From: Odiellus spinosus
Taxonomy: Eukaryota > Arthropoda > Arachnida > Opiliones > Phalangiidae
Reading direction: 5' to 3'
NCBI GenBank assembly: GCA_963920705.1
Contig: OY987238.1
Location: 11,650,183 to 11,714,182 of the forward strand
DNA length: 64,000 bases
Under the pieces are notes generated by a model. That model did no database searches. It worked only from the letters and a program-made list of their open reading frames with translations, and was not told the DNA's origin. Position numbers and translations under genes: made by a program. The stretch's first letter is position 1. Each line of letters begins with the position of its first letter. Below are positions 30,552 to 43,226 of this stretch, one piece after another.

Positions 30552-31565
30552 TTAGCCTCGTTCGTACTAGGCTTTGAAATCGATTTAAACCGTTTCAAAA
30601 CGTTTCGCTAGAGTCGTGTGAACGGGACCCCGTCTTTTCTCGAATCGTATTGATTCGATTTCTCGAAACGACTTCGGGAACCAGTTTCATACCTATTCCG
30701 TTTCAACAACCGATAGATGAAGCTACAATAAATCGATTTATTTAAGCTACGGTCACACTAGCATTTCTTAATCGATTTGAAACGGTAAAATCAAACCGAT
30801 GTTCAAATCGCCAGGAATCGTTTTAGGCGTTACGTGTTCAAGCATTATCTTTATAAATCGATTTATCCTAGCTTTCATCTATCGGTTGTTGAAACCGAAT
30901 CGGTATGAAACTGGTTCCTGAAACAGTTTCAAGAAATCAAATCGATTCGATAAAAGACGGTTTCATGTTCATACGACTCTAGCGAAACGTTTTGAAACGG
31001 TTTAAATCGATTTCAAGGGCTAATATGAACGCGATAATGCGTGAACACGTGACGCTTTAAAGGTTGAATGCAACCTAACAACAAGTGATTTTTTATTGAT
31101 TTCTTATTATTTAAATAGGCCTAATCCACTACTGAAAATATTTACAAATAAATATTAAACTAGAAATAAATTAAAACTTACCCTGAAAATAGGCTTAATG
31201 GGATTCATGGAGATCCTGATTTCCTCACGTGTAAGGTCTAGCGACCAATCGCACGCGACGTAAGTCTCGTGGAGATCTCGCGTGAACGACAGGCCTTTGC
31301 TCATTGGTCGCTAGACCTTACACGGACGCAATTCAGGATCTCCATGAATCCCGCTAAGCCTATTTTCCGGGTAAGTTTTAAATTAATTTCTGGTTTAATA
31401 TTTGTATTGTAAACTTTTTATCGATGGATTAGGCCCATTTAATCGATAAAAAATCACTTGTAATTAGGTTGCATTCTCCCTTTAAACGATTCATAGCGAT
31501 TTGAATATCGGTTTGATTTAACCATTTCAAATCGATTAAGAAATGATAGTGTGACCGTAGCTTAA
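30552..31565. mobile_element. Family D element (copy D1), interrupted by D2 and by family A copy 2
   Basis: D1 begins GCCTCGTTCGTACTAGG (30554) and ends GTGTGACCGTAGC then TTAA (31562-31565). It is split twice. Family D copy D2 sits at about 30746-31035 (TTAAGCTACGGTCACACT ... ATGAACGCG), and family A copy 2 at 31057-31485. D1 sequence resumes on both sides of each insert: CAATAAATCGATTTAT before D2, AATGCGTGAACACG after D2, and ATTTGAATATCGGTTTGAT after A. Family D termini are GCTACGGTCACAC and GCCGCGTTCATAC. Confidence 0.75.
31057..31485. mobile_element. Family A palindromic element, copy 2, inserted in family D
   Basis: TTAA at 31057-31060 and 31482-31485; ends AGGTTGAATGCAACC and GGTTGCATTCTCCCT. 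Flanks GACGCT and ACGATT are contiguous, with one TTAA, in the unoccupied family D copy at 52354-52629 (read on its minus strand). Confidence 0.88.
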
Positions 31566-32252
31566 ACGTTGTATGAATTCTAAGGTCATAAGTGATTCAA
31601 TTCTTAAATTTTACACTCTTTTGGAAAAGGGATTAAAAATTAAAAAAAAAATTACATTGACTTAATCTTATCAGTAATCTTTTCCGAGTTTAATTCTCCC
31701 GTTTATGGCATTCATTCTATTGGCTCTTAATACCACTAGACGAATAGAAGGGTATAAGACTAATCGGCCCACATTCGGCATGTATAGAATAGATATAGTA
31801 TTGATTTTAAATTCTATGGATTAAGGCTGTATCACCTTTAACCTTTTGATCACGATATACAGCTTTAGAAGCTATCGGTTTAAACCCTCTTTCCTCGTAT
31901 CAAATTTGTAATTCTCTTTCTCTCGCCCATTTTCCAGGAATTATCCTAGATTAATTTATAATCTTCTGCGGGTCATTAATATTTAATGTTTTTCTTGTTT
32001 TGAAGCTTGAAATTTAAAACATATATATTTTCTAGTTTAAGTTGCTTGTTTGCAAAATTAACCAGAGCGAACCAGAGTGGGTGCTGGTTAAATATCATCT
32101 TGAAGAGAGGGTGAAAATGAAAGTTAATAAGATTTGTTCGCGCGCACAAAATAAATAGGAAAATATTAAGATTTTGGTATTAGAAAGATAAATAATTCAA
32201 AAGACTCCCGCGCGGAATTTACTAAGCTTTGATTGGTCGAAAGTACTCATAT

Positions 32253-32659
32253 TTAAAGGGAGAATGCAACCTAACAAGTGATTTTTTTTATAGATACCTT
32301 ATTGTTTAAATAGGGTGAATAAATTTAAATATAAATATTTATTTATTAAACTAGAAATAAATTTAAAACTTACCCAGGAAAAAGGCTTAGCGGGATTCAC
32401 GGAGATCCTGATTTCCTCTCGTATAAGGTCTAGCGACCCAAGTCTCGTGGAGGTCTCTACGGTCATTTGCTCATTGGTTGGTAGACCTTACACGGAGGCT
32501 ATTCAGGATCTCGATGATTCCCGCTAAGCCTATTATCCTGGTAAATTTATTTCTAGTTTAATATTTGTTTTGTAAACTTTTTATTTGTGGATTAGGCCTA
32601 TTTAAACGATAAGGAATCGATAAAAAATCACTTGTTATTAGGTTGCATTCTCCCTTTAA
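32253..32659. mobile_element. Family A palindromic element, complete copy 3
   Basis: TTAA at 32253-32256 and 32656-32659; ends AGGGAGAATGCAACC and GGTTGCATTCTCCCT; same internal inverted order as copy 1. The 70-residue open frame across its centre is repeat sequence. Confidence 0.87.
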
Positions 32660-32865
32660 TTTAATGACAAATTGGAGCGTGTGCAATTTTTTTTTTTTGG
32701 TACAATTTATTTGGTACAGAATTGATAAAAAAATTCATTTTTCTCTTCACCCTCCCTTTAAAAGTTGTTTATCTCTTTAAACAACGTCATACAATTTCTT
32801 AAAACTCTCAACCTACGAAAAATTTACAAGAACATTAGATACATTACCATATTTATATTTCATCA

Positions 32866-32950
32866 GATCGCATTTGTTTTTCGAATATTTTTGTAATACA
32901 TTCAAAATTGACAAAAACACAATTAAATGAATTGGTATTACCTTATTTTT
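32866..32950 (-). repeat. Dispersed repeat G, inverted copy
   Basis: Reverse complement of the stretch at 2228-2335 (shared TTTTTGTCAATTTTGAATGT and AAATATTCGAAAAACAAAT). It directly precedes family A copy 4. Confidence 0.65.
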
Positions 32951-32957
32951 AATCGAT

Positions 32958-33336
32958 TTAAAGAGGTAATGCAGCATAACAAGTGATTTTTATCGATTCC
33001 CTATCGTTTAAATATGCCTAATCCACTAGTGAAAAAATTTGCAAACAAATATTAAACTAGAAATAAATTTAAAACTTAAATAGGCTTAACTGAATTCACG
33101 AAGATCCTATGAATTTCTTCGAATTGAAGGTTCAGCGACCAATCGAATGTTATATTAGTCTCATTGAGATCTACCCTTAACGACGGGCCTTTTCTCATTG
33201 GTTGCTGACCTAATTCAGAATCTCCTTGAATTTAGCTAAGCCTATTTTTCTAGTTTTTTTTACTGGTGGATTAGGCCTATTTAAACAATAAGGAATCGAT
33301 AAAAAAATCACTTGTTAGGTTGCATTCTCCCTTTAA
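32958..33336. mobile_element. Family A palindromic element, copy 4
   Basis: TTAA at 32958-32961 and 33333-33336; ends AGAGGTAATGCAGC and GGTTGCATTCTCCCT. More diverged than copies 1-3, with the same internal order. Confidence 0.82.
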
Positions 33337-33822
33337 AACCATAGTTAAATTTATTTACGGTATAAAGAAGAAATTTCAATATAATATAAGCGAATTGACG
33401 ATGATATTTGGTGAATATTTTTATGGAAAAGCGTGAAATGTGGCCGTATTTTATTTGATATATGATAATCGATGAATCTATCGCTTGTAAGGGAATCACC
33501 ATCACGTGTACATCAGGGGCTTATACTAAAAGTATTTTTTGTTTGGTCGTTCAACGTGTTAACAGTTTTCCCCGCCTGTTTTAGGCCATTAAAGTAAATA
33601 AATAGCTGATCGTTATATATATTTGTCGCCCTGAAGGTCATATATAGGAATTTTCCCACTTTCCAAAGTAAAAATACGGGTTCTTACATTTTACCCAATT
33701 TTTCTTCCCCAAATATTCAATAGAATTTATTGTCATTTCGAAATTAATTTGTTTTATTTTTATTTATTTTCAAATTAATCTGCAGCAATGACCAAGACCA
33801 GCTTAAATTGTCTTAAGCCGCG

Positions 33823-34138
33823 TTCGTACTAGGCATTGGAATCAATTTAAACCGTTTAAAAACGTTTCGCTAGAGTCGTGTGATCAAATCGATTTTATTC
33901 GATATTTCGAAACTGCTTCGGGAACCAGTTTCATACCGATTCGGTTTCAACAACCGATAGATGAAGCTAATATAAATCGATTTATAAAGATAATGCGTGA
34001 ACAGGAGACGCTTAAATCCATTCCTGGCGATTTGAATATCGGTTTGATTTTATCATTTCAAATCGATTAAGAAATGCTATAGCTTGTTACTTTTTGTAAC
34101 AGTTTAAATCGATTTCGAAGCCTAGTATGAACGCAGTT
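33823..34138. mobile_element. Family D element, copy D3 (rearranged)
   Basis: Begins TTAAGCCGCGTTCGTACTAG. Contains AACCGATAGATGAAGCTA and AATCGATTTATAAAGATAAT, then GCGTGAACA. The end after AATCGATTAAGAAATGCTA is rearranged, with a second GCCTAGTATGAACGCAG terminus. Confidence 0.72.
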
Positions 34139-34229
34139 ATGTATATTGAATCGTTTTTTAACGATATTTCCGAAAATTGTACTCATTTTCAATTTATGAA
34201 TGAAAAATCCTTGACAACCTCATTTTAAC

Positions 34230-34515
34230 TTAAGCTACGGTCACACTATCATTTCTTAACCGATTTGAAACGGTAATATCAAACCAATATTCAAATCACC
34301 AGAAATCGTGTTCACGCATTATCTTTATAAATCGATTTATTGTAGCTTCATCTATCGGTTGTTGAAACCAAATCGGTATATGAAATTGGTTCCCGAAGTA
34401 GTTTCGAGAAATCGAATCAAATCAATTCCAGAAAAGACGGTTTCCCGTTCACACGACTAAAGAGAAACGTTTTGAACGGTTTAAATCTATTCCAAGGCCT
34501 AGTATGAACGCGATT
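34230..34515. mobile_element. Family D element, copy D4
   Basis: TTAAGCTACGGTCACACT at the left and CCTAGTATGAACGCGATTA at the right. Internal CATCTATCGGTTGTTGAAAC and GACGGTTTCCCGTTCACACG as in other copies. Confidence 0.78.
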
Positions 34516-35484
34516 AGAGAGACTATGTTTTTAGTAATATTTTTGATCCTCTAAATCCTGATTTTGTTTAATTTTTTCCTAAGTATGCTAATTATTTGAT
34601 CTTTAATTTCCAGGTACAACAAAGTCGAGTTTTTGTCGTCTAGGATCTCGTAAAATGTCTTCGAAAGAAATACGGAATTGTTCCAGTAAAAGTCTTCTTC
34701 GTTCCAGCGTCGATTGTGGCACATAAAAATATTAGTGCCGAAGAGCAAAAAATACTAATTAATATATAGTGCGCGTTTCTATAAACGTTTAACTCCATCA
34801 TAGCGAGAGAGAGAGAAGTGAAAACAGAAACTTTAATGTTTTCTACTCTAAAAGTTAATTCGCTTCTTTGAACTCGTGCTGGAAACGACAAATTCGCGTA
34901 TAAATTGTGTTATCATCAAGAATCTTCATTGGATTACCCTTAAATTAACGGTAAGTGGAATTAATTGATTTAAATTAAAGGGCTAATGAAATAGATTATC
35001 TTCGAGGAAAATTAACCAAGGCAAAAGTACTTAAAATTATTCTAAAAAAGTTCAACTAACGCCTTGTAGCTTAACGCTGTCAAAAAACTGAAATATTGAC
35101 GTCATAGATAACGATTTGGGTTTCAATAAATTACTTTTCTGTAATAGGTTATGAACTTTTGACAAAATCTTCAGTTAGTTTTAGTTTCTATCAGAATTTA
35201 TGGATCTAATAAAAGCAGGGTTCATATATATGAGGGAATTTTAATGTTCTTACAAGAAATATCAGGGAAACTCTTCGAAACTTAGCATAAATTAGGGAAT
35301 ACTTGATTATAAACTTCAATTCGTAGTTTTTTTTAGGGTTTTACTTAGAAATATCAAGGAAAATTCAATGGTAAAGCCTCGAAAAATTAGGAAAATTTGT
35401 TGTATCAACCCTGAAGAGTGTGTTTAACTATTTAGAATTTATTATATATTTCATTCTCCCTTTAATTAATTGGGGTAAAAGTAG

Positions 35485-35621
35485 TAAAGCCGCGTTTTCA
35501 ATCAAGATTTTTGTTGTCTAAAAATCCACACAACATGCTTCAAGTGGCAAAGAAGCAGATATGAATGAATTTGAACTTCTCTTGGAAAAGATTTAAAACG
35601 TTGATTGAAAACTAGGCTTAA
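35485..35621. mobile_element. Short palindromic element (family F)
   Basis: Left end TAAAGCCGCGTTTTCAATCA, right end TTGATTGAAAACTAGGCTTA. About 137 bp, imperfect inverted ends and no coding capacity. Resembles families D/E only in the outermost AAGC bases. Confidence 0.55.
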
Positions 35622-36089
35622 CTTAGGTTCTAACGTATACTCGTGTTAATTTGAAATCAATATATTGACCTACTGCTTAATTGAGTTTAGTACCGTATGA
35701 TTTTGAGCTTGATATTAAATATCTAATTTCCTCGCGATCGACTTAAATTGACTATAACTGAGTTCGTATTTAGCATTTTCAAAGGCTATAATTGGTTACT
35801 TAATCAATATCGTGGTACTCATCTCTTTAGTTATGGTATGATAGTTCATCAAAAAGAACCTGGACAAAATAAAGATGAGGTCAAATTTGAGAAGGAATGA
35901 TAGAATTTTTATTTCTTAATTTTCTGAAGAGAGAATATATGATCATGTATGATATACACGACTCCACGTCGTCTGCCTTAGTTCCATGATCCATCCCGTT
36001 TTGGGGAATTCCTAGCGGTATACTTATTGGATGTTTTTGTTGGTGGTGCTCTTTCCTCTTCTCTATGGGAGTATTTTTTTATTTTCCCG

Positions 36090-36310
36090 AGGATATAGGC
36101 GCCTTAGTGACGCGCTTGCCCCTCTAATACGCTTATATGTCCACTTCTAACAAACTTTGAAAAAGTCACCGAAGAATCCCACAAAGTTTTAGTGGAATAG
36201 AGACGCGAGGACGAATGATAGCTCTCTATCTCTCTCTCCGTTTTTATGGCGTCCGAAAATATTGGGAGCTCTCCGAAACTGCGAGAGAAGTTCCCCCTCC
36301 CCCTTTTTAA
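36090..36310. promoter_or_regulatory. GC/CT-rich island
   Basis: Contains CTCTCTATCTCTCTCTCCG and GC-rich flanks in an otherwise AT-rich region. No conserved protein in the overlapping minus-strand open frame. Confidence 0.25.
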
Positions 36311-36581
36311 TATTTTAAACCTTGGTAAATTTAAGGTTTTAGAGGATCTTTGAATGAACTGGGTATAGTTTATTGTATATTCATTAATCCATTCTTTGCC
36401 CTTCATTTTTAAAATTTTAGTTGAAGTATGAAATATAAAAAAATAGGTTAATGTTGAATATAATTAACTTGATACAAAAATATCGTTGTTTTTGTTAGTT
36501 TGTACTGCAATGTTTGCCGTTAGAGGACGCCTGTGAAAGCCAGGTTTTGTTATTCATCTTTATCTAAATATTAAGATAGGT

Positions 36582-36937
36582 CAGGGTTCGTACACGACTT
36601 TGAAGACCTCAAAAGTGAAAAGTCAGGAATTTGAAAATCTCAAATTTTCAAAAAGTCAGGTCAGAGAAATTAAATTTAAGTAGGTGTCAAAGAACTTTTT
36701 ATGATTGGTTGGCTAATTACTAATTATAATTTGAAAATATTAGCCTAAGATTAAATTTTTCTCATATTCTGAGTAAATTATCGACCGTAATTGATAAAAT
36801 ATGTCAAATAAAAATTTAGAATTGCCAAGAGCTTGGGAAAAAAGATTAAAAATTGGTCAAGGAAATTATTTAGATATGGTCAGGTAAAACCTTGAAAAGC
36901 CAGGGAAATTAACTTCCAAAATTTTGCACCAATCCTG
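36582..36937. mobile_element. CAGGGTTCGTACA-type element, copy 1 (decayed)
   Basis: Starts CAGGGTTCGTACACGAC, has a body of GTCAGGAATTTGAAAAT-like repeats, and ends AAATTAACTTCCAAAATTTT then GCACCAATCCTG. Order and both ends match the better copy at 50980-51472. Confidence 0.65.
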
Positions 36938-38440
36938 TAAGTGTCCATAATTGTTAATAGTCTTAGGTATTAGCATTTTTCCAACTTTAAACAGGCTTTA
37001 CAATCTTGTTTTTTTATATTTTCATCTTCATCCAGAAATATATTTCTCAATCGACTGAAAGGGGAAGAAAGGGGGGTGAGTTCGGCTAGCATCTGATGAT
37101 ATGTTTGATATCATAATATAACTTTATTGCCCTACTATGTCATTTCTCCTCCCTCTACTATTATATACAAAATGTATCAGTTGTGTAATTCAATTTCAAG
37201 ATTCAGCGTGTACGAAGTTTAGTTGGTTCGATTTCCTATTATACTTTTTGATAAGTCAAACTGATTCGGACTATATGTCTTTGATATATTATGGAAAAGC
37301 ACTAAGGGAAGACCCTTCCATCTCAACATTGTTATTGTTTTGTTATTGTGTTTTGGACTTGGAGAATACATATATAGTTTACTTCAACCTTAGAATGAGG
37401 TCCTTATCGTAGAAATTCGTGGTTTTTTTTCATTTTGAATTAGACACTTTGTAAAACTGCAACTAGGTAGCAATACTTTTTCATGGTTTATTTAATATAT
37501 TTATTTTTACTCAATTTTTAAAACGTCGTAAACTATTTAATAATTAGAGTATATGGGGAGACGGCATACAGTTTTCCAGGGAAGAATACTGTAACTCCCT
37601 CACTAAGGGGGATGACACTGAGGTGAGAGATAGATGCCTATGACGTTTCAATATCTTCCTTGCCGACTCCCTATTCAGGCTTTCCACAATACCTGGAGTT
37701 GGTATAATTATTGATATGTAAAGAAAATGTCAGGAAATTTTAAAACTAGGATAATAGGTTATAGGGGTCATACACTCTTGAATTCGCTGTACACCTGAGT
37801 TCACTGAGTTCAGCATTAAGTTCGAACTCTTATGAACTCTGGGTTCAGCTTTGATAGTGGAAAGAGTTTTAATTAACTTAATGTGGCTTAATTTAAAGCC
37901 GAAGAATTATAAAATTAGGACAAAAAGTCTGAAAAATTCAGAAAATTTGGTATTTGGGATCTAATCAGGGAATTTTATAATTGAGATAATAATGAAATTC
38001 GGACGAAAATACAATTTAAAGTCGGCTAATTTTTATTTGGGATCAAAATCTGGTAAAACTCAGGGAATTTGATATTTTTTGACAAAAGTTAAAGTGAAAT
38101 AAGGTTTTTTGAAAATTAGTTTATACAAAGCTAGGTTTTTTTTTGATATATTTCAGTATTTATAAATAAAAACAGCGAATATATTAATAAACTATTTTAT
38201 TTAGAGAAGGAACTTTAGATGTTTGAATAAATTTGGAAAAATCATTTATTTTTCATAAAATTTAGGAGATACTAAACTAAATAACTTCAAATAGCAAATT
38301 TCATCAAATTAAGGTATAATAATTAGAGTAAATACTATAAAATAATAATTAAAATATTTTAGGTAATTCCTAGTGTAATAAGTCAGTTATATTTAATCTT
38401 AAATAAACTAGAATTTATGAATTTTCCTCATATTTTAGTT
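36938..38440. other. Non-coding stretch with degenerate 'caggg' repeats
   Basis: No gene recognised. From about 37900 to 38110 it carries decayed repeats of the type AAAATTCAGGGAATTTGATA, akin to those at 54050-54280, 56030-56500 and 57395-57860. Confidence 0.5.
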
Positions 38441-38454
38441 CTAAACGAAATATT

Positions 38455-38780
38455 GAACCCGCTGAGCTATAGTGGCGGTCTCTCCCGCCAACGAGAAACC
38501 CAGAGAGACAGATACGTATATAGTTTTGTAAACTCTACTCTCATTGGAGGGTTTACCGTGGTGAGAGAGGCCTGATTGGTTAGTAGGCGTCGTCGGACGT
38601 AGTTTTCATCGCCTAGCAACAGGAAGACCGCGCGCGCCTAGATCAAATCGGCATCCAATGGCACGTACCACGTTGGCGACTTGGCGTTTCGGGAACATAG
38701 TTTCTCTCCTCTTTCTCTCTCGCTCTCATTTTTCCTTTCTCTTCTTCAGCTTGAGCCTCCCATTTTCTTTAGCCCGTTTT
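38455..38780. promoter_or_regulatory. GC/CT-rich island
   Basis: Contains CCAATGG and ATTGGTTAG (CCAAT boxes), CCTAGCAAC (RFX half-site type), CGCGCGCC and a long CTCTCTCTCGCTCTC tract near 38701-38726. Promoter or enhancer inferred from composition only. Confidence 0.35.
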
Positions 38781-38959
38781 ATGGGAGAATGTCCGAGGTG
38801 TCAGGGCGAAATAGGCTTAGGGTAAAACGCCTTACAAGCTAAATCATCGTAACTTCAATGTTGGGTTAAATCTAAAGTCCAAGCACTGATCAAAGTCAGT
38901 TTGACTTCATAGCCTACTAACCATATAGTTTCTATCTATTGAATATGCAAATTGTGGAC

Positions 38960-39480
38960 TTGTTTCTTCCAATCTTGGAAAAATAATAGGCCAAAATTAC
39001 TGTAGAATTGGAGGAATAGGCCAAAATTACTCTAGAATTGGAAGAATAGGCCAAAATATCAGTATAATTGGAAGAATAGGGCGGAATTTCGTTAGAATTG
39101 GAGGAATAGGCCAAAATATCAGTATAATTGGAAGATCAGGCCAGAATTTCGGTAGAATTGAAAGAATAGGCCAGAATTTCGGTAGAATTGAAATAATAGG
39201 CCAGAAATTCGGTAGAATTGGAAGAATAGGTTAGAAATTCGGTAGAATTGGAAGAATAGGTCAGAAATTTGGTAGAATTGGAAGAATAGGTCAGAAATTT
39301 GGTAGAATTGGAAGAATATGCCAGGATTTCGGTAGAATTAAAACAATAGGCCAGAAATTGGGTAGAAACGGAAGAATAGACCACAATTTCAGTACAAATG
39401 GAAGAATACAGGCTAAAGATTATAAAGAAATGGAAAAATAGGCCAAAATTTCAATAGAAAAGGAATAAACGTCTTAAACT
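38960..39480 (+). repeat. Minisatellite T2, 30-bp unit
   Basis: About 17 copies of AATAGGCCAAAATTACTGTA followed by GAATTGGAAG, with variants (CCAGAATTTC, TCAGAAATTC). The minus-strand open frames here only reflect a period divisible by three. Confidence 0.92.
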
Positions 39481-39779
39481 CATTGATAAACAGGCCAAAA
39501 TATCTGAAATGTTTGCTGAGAGTTAATAGGAGCCCATGCTCTGCTTAAAAAAGTTCAATAAACTCTATAGACTGGTATTGTAATATAAATAGCATTACAA
39601 AAGGATTAGCTATTCCATTACGGATTGCTGTATATGTATGTACATAACTATCTATTTCTGGTTTGTGTGTATGGGGGAATCGCTCTTATCTTTTGTCCGC
39701 TAGCAGTGTTACAAAATAGCCGTAACAACTGCGGATTAATACATAATGTTTAACGTCGTAGAGGATGTAAGTAGTTTTT

Positions 39780-40000
39780 GCTAACCGTTAGTAAACAGAG
39801 GAGTACAGTCTTTTCACACGCCTTCGTCTCCGTCGGTGTTTAATGGAGGGGATTCTGGGAACGGGGCTTTGACCTATATTCCGGGTCTATCTCTCTCTAA
39901 CTCGATCCCTCTCCTCGTCCTATAATTTCCCATAGATTCGTGTCAAAGGGCGGGAACCATGTCTCCTCCTACGTCATATCTATCCACGCTTATATCAGTC
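39780..40000. promoter_or_regulatory. GC/CT-rich island
   Basis: Includes TATCTCTCTCTAACTCGATC and GGGCGGGAACC (E2F-like). Followed by a run of 16 C at 40123-40138. Confidence 0.28.
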
Positions 40001-40499
40001 TCTGTAAATTAATTATTATTATTATATTCAAATTAGAATCATATAGAAAAATGGCGTCTGTCTGCTAATAAATATTATGCACAGTTTAAATTTCAGTACT
40101 TAACTCAAGATAAAATCCAGGACCCCCCCCCCCCCCCCAATTTCGAGGTTTCCTAAAATTAATTAATATTCTGTTTTAACTTATTGGTCAGTATGAAATG
40201 ATAGCCACAGTCGAGAATTCGCGACCAAAACGTGGTCCCTATGGAAAGTTTTTATTATATATTTATTTTTTCCGTAGGGATAACACCTTAGCAGACGACG
40301 TTTAATTCGGTATCGAAAGGTCAGAAAAGTGTAGAAGGTTTAGAACTACCTCTACAGTAGTTTAAAATAATTACGTAGTTATATCTTCAATATGAACTAA
40401 CGAACTCGAAGAATTAAAATATTTTTATCATCTCAAATTGAAATTATAAAAAAAAATTAATTAACCAGGCTATATTAATCATGTTAGGCATGATTTAGT

Positions 40500-40920
40500 T
40501 CATCCATCCTCCATTATGTCTTTTTTGCGCGATCTTCGGAGAGAGTGGAGAAGTTTTTGAGGAGAGCGGGCGCCCTTTTTAAGTTGGACACGTGGTGCTA
40601 CAGTCTTTTGGCGGGAGAAGCGATAGCTGGCGCGAAAAAAAAAAAAAAGGAAATATCGGGATGGGATGGATGGTAGAAGAAGAGAAATTTTCTCTCTTTC
40701 CTTGGCTCATGACGTAACCCTTACCCATATCCTATGATTGCCCGGCGCTCGTGTTGCTGGGTCGAACCGCCGACGAATCGGGAGCTTCTCGTGACGTAGA
40801 AAGGGAAAACAGCGGTGCCAAGCCGGCAGGGCTATATCTTATATCGAAGCGCGCGCCCGTCACGCAGAGATGGAAAGTTCAAGGGGTCGTTCGTAAAGAA
40901 ATAATTCCGTACATGAAAAA
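40500..40920. promoter_or_regulatory. GC-rich island with E-box and E2F-like sites
   Basis: Contains GGAGAGAGTGGAGAAG, CACGTG (40590), TTGGCGGGAGAAGCG (40608), GGCGCG and poly(A). A 60-codon open frame begins at 40751 but resembles no family known to me. Confidence 0.35.
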
Positions 40921-42325
40921 AATTTATGATTAATATTTTCGAATTTATCAAATGTTCTTGGAACCTCCCTATCTACTTTGATAACGAAGAAAACGTATAT
41001 TTAACCCTTACAATTGGATAAGATTTATTTTAAGGCTATCATATCAGTTTCTCACGAGTGTAATGGTGGCGAGTGGGCGTATATTTCCTCGTGATTATTT
41101 CTAAATACCGTGACGTCAGAAAATAAAGTTGTGACTAAGAATTCTTGTAATGTAATTTATTAGATCTAAAGCTACCAAAATAGGCTAGTTTTAAGCCATT
41201 ACTTTCTTACTAATCAATTTTCTTCCAAACTTTATAAAATATAAGTTCATATTCTTAACCCTTTTTTAGACAATTTTGTTTCCATGGTTTAAAGTTACCT
41301 TTTTTGCGGAAATATTGTTCTAAAACGCGTTTTTCATTAGAACACAACCTTTATTGGCATGGGGATTTCTATGTTTAGGAACCTTGAGTCTTTAACATCT
41401 CCTGCCTGCCGCTAGAGAGAAATGCCTAAAACTACGTCACGACTTCGTCAGCTGTTTCTACAGCTGCGCGATGAACCGCGCGCGAAAGATTTTTGGGTGA
41501 ACGATCGGCGGGGCTCGCTCCTACACAAAAGTCTGTGTCTGTTTAAGAATACAGCGAGTGTGAAGCTTAAGCCTAACTTCTTAGATATAGAATCTTACGG
41601 AGAGTAAACTTAAAATACCTTTATACCGTTACACGGGTTGAAATCTAGGCTGGATTATGATTCGTTGTCGCCGTCGCCGCTAACAGCTGCTAACTCCCCG
41701 CGCAATCTTTTTAGACAGTCAAACCCCTGGCCCAAAATTTAGCCAAAAACTTTTTTTTTTTTTCTTATATAACTCTTTCTTTCTGTACCAGACTGTACGT
41801 ATTAAAAGGTCGTATATTTTGTTAGTGAAAGATATACGATACAAGGAGGGATAGAAATGACCTTGTCGTCAACTCCAAGGCGCGAATAGTTCTGCATTCC
41901 ATATAGAGTAATTGCGAGGCATCATGTTTTGAATTATCCAAGTTTAGCCTTGGATATTTGACCATTTAACACACGGATACTTATCGCAATAGGGAGTGAG
42001 AGAGAGCGAAACAAGCAAATATTAGAATAAAAGTACTGCCAAATGTAGGTAATATCCCTTCGATCAAAAATTGACCTACTGACTCCCATAATTCCTCTAT
42101 AAATCTTTTTCCTAAAGATTTTTGATATGGGGTCATGCTTTAGTCCCCGTATTTCTCCCTCCCTTAATATTTCTATAGACCCTTGCAAGATAGCTTTGCC
42201 GCGAACTCCAACGTACGACTGTTGGAACACTTGTACAGGAGCTATTCCTATTAATATGTTGAAATTTTGGTTGTTTTATTGCTTGAGTACACCCTTATAT
42301 CAGGTATTGTTAAGAACTTAATAAT

Positions 42326-42585
42326 CGTCTGCTTAATCTTGGCCAGATAATTCATGGGGCTGTACATATTTAAAAACTAAATTTACGTAAATTTTAATGC
42401 TATTTTAAAGCAAAACATTGCAAGCCCTCTACTTCTTTCCCACCATTTTATTACACCAATTATTCTGTCGTCTGCTTAATCTACGCCTGCTCACAAGACA
42501 TGGAGCTGTACATATTTAAATTTAAAACAAAATATACATAATTAAGATTACAAAGCTACACATTTTAATGCAAGGCCTCTACTTC
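42326..42585 (+). repeat. Imperfect tandem duplication, ~143-bp spacing
   Basis: Two units start CGTCTGCTTAATCT (42326 and 42469). Both continue with CATGG(G/A)GCTGTACATATTTAAA, a TTTTAATG stretch and GCCTCTACTTCTT or its variant. Confidence 0.75.
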
Positions 42586-43226
42586 TTCTCGTGAACTAAA
42601 ATATAATGGTCAAGCATATAATAATAAAAATGCATTTTTCATGATTGTGGAGTAAAAAATAAGAGTTTAGAAACGTTTGAAAGAGGAATAGTCCAAATCA
42701 CTGCAGCGTAACGGGGGTGATAGCTAGATTAATAGTGGGGCACCTTCTTGAGCACAATTAGCTATGACGTATAAAATTAGCAGTTAGCTTAGATCATTAC
42801 GGGCGTTCATTACTTTTCTGATATAAGTTATAAACTTTTGATTAAATCTATTAATTTTAGTTTTTCTCAGAAATTGACGACATAATCACTTAAAAATTTA
42901 AATACCGGTTAATTAATTCATAAAATATACACTCTTATTCTTGATTCGAAAATTTGTTTCCTGAAGAAACGAAATTGGTTGGCGTTTCCGTATAGGCGTG
43001 GTCTTTGACTAATACGCCCACTCCAACGACGAAACAAAATATATTAAGAAGAAAAATTAGGCTTAAATTGAATATTAAATTTTGACTTTTCCGTTTTGGA
43101 ATTGGCGTCTCTCGAGATTCCGAGAATTGTTTGTCGAAAAATGAAAGATTAGGTGCTGGGGATTATGGAGGGGGGAAAAGTGTCACGAAACCTATTTTCT
43201 TCAAAGGGGGAAGACACGACGAAACC

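Noticed and set aside
38960..39480. Possible CRISPR-like array (regular 30-bp repeats)
   Set aside because: Repeats are contiguous without unique spacers, and the DNA is clearly eukaryotic: a minisatellite.
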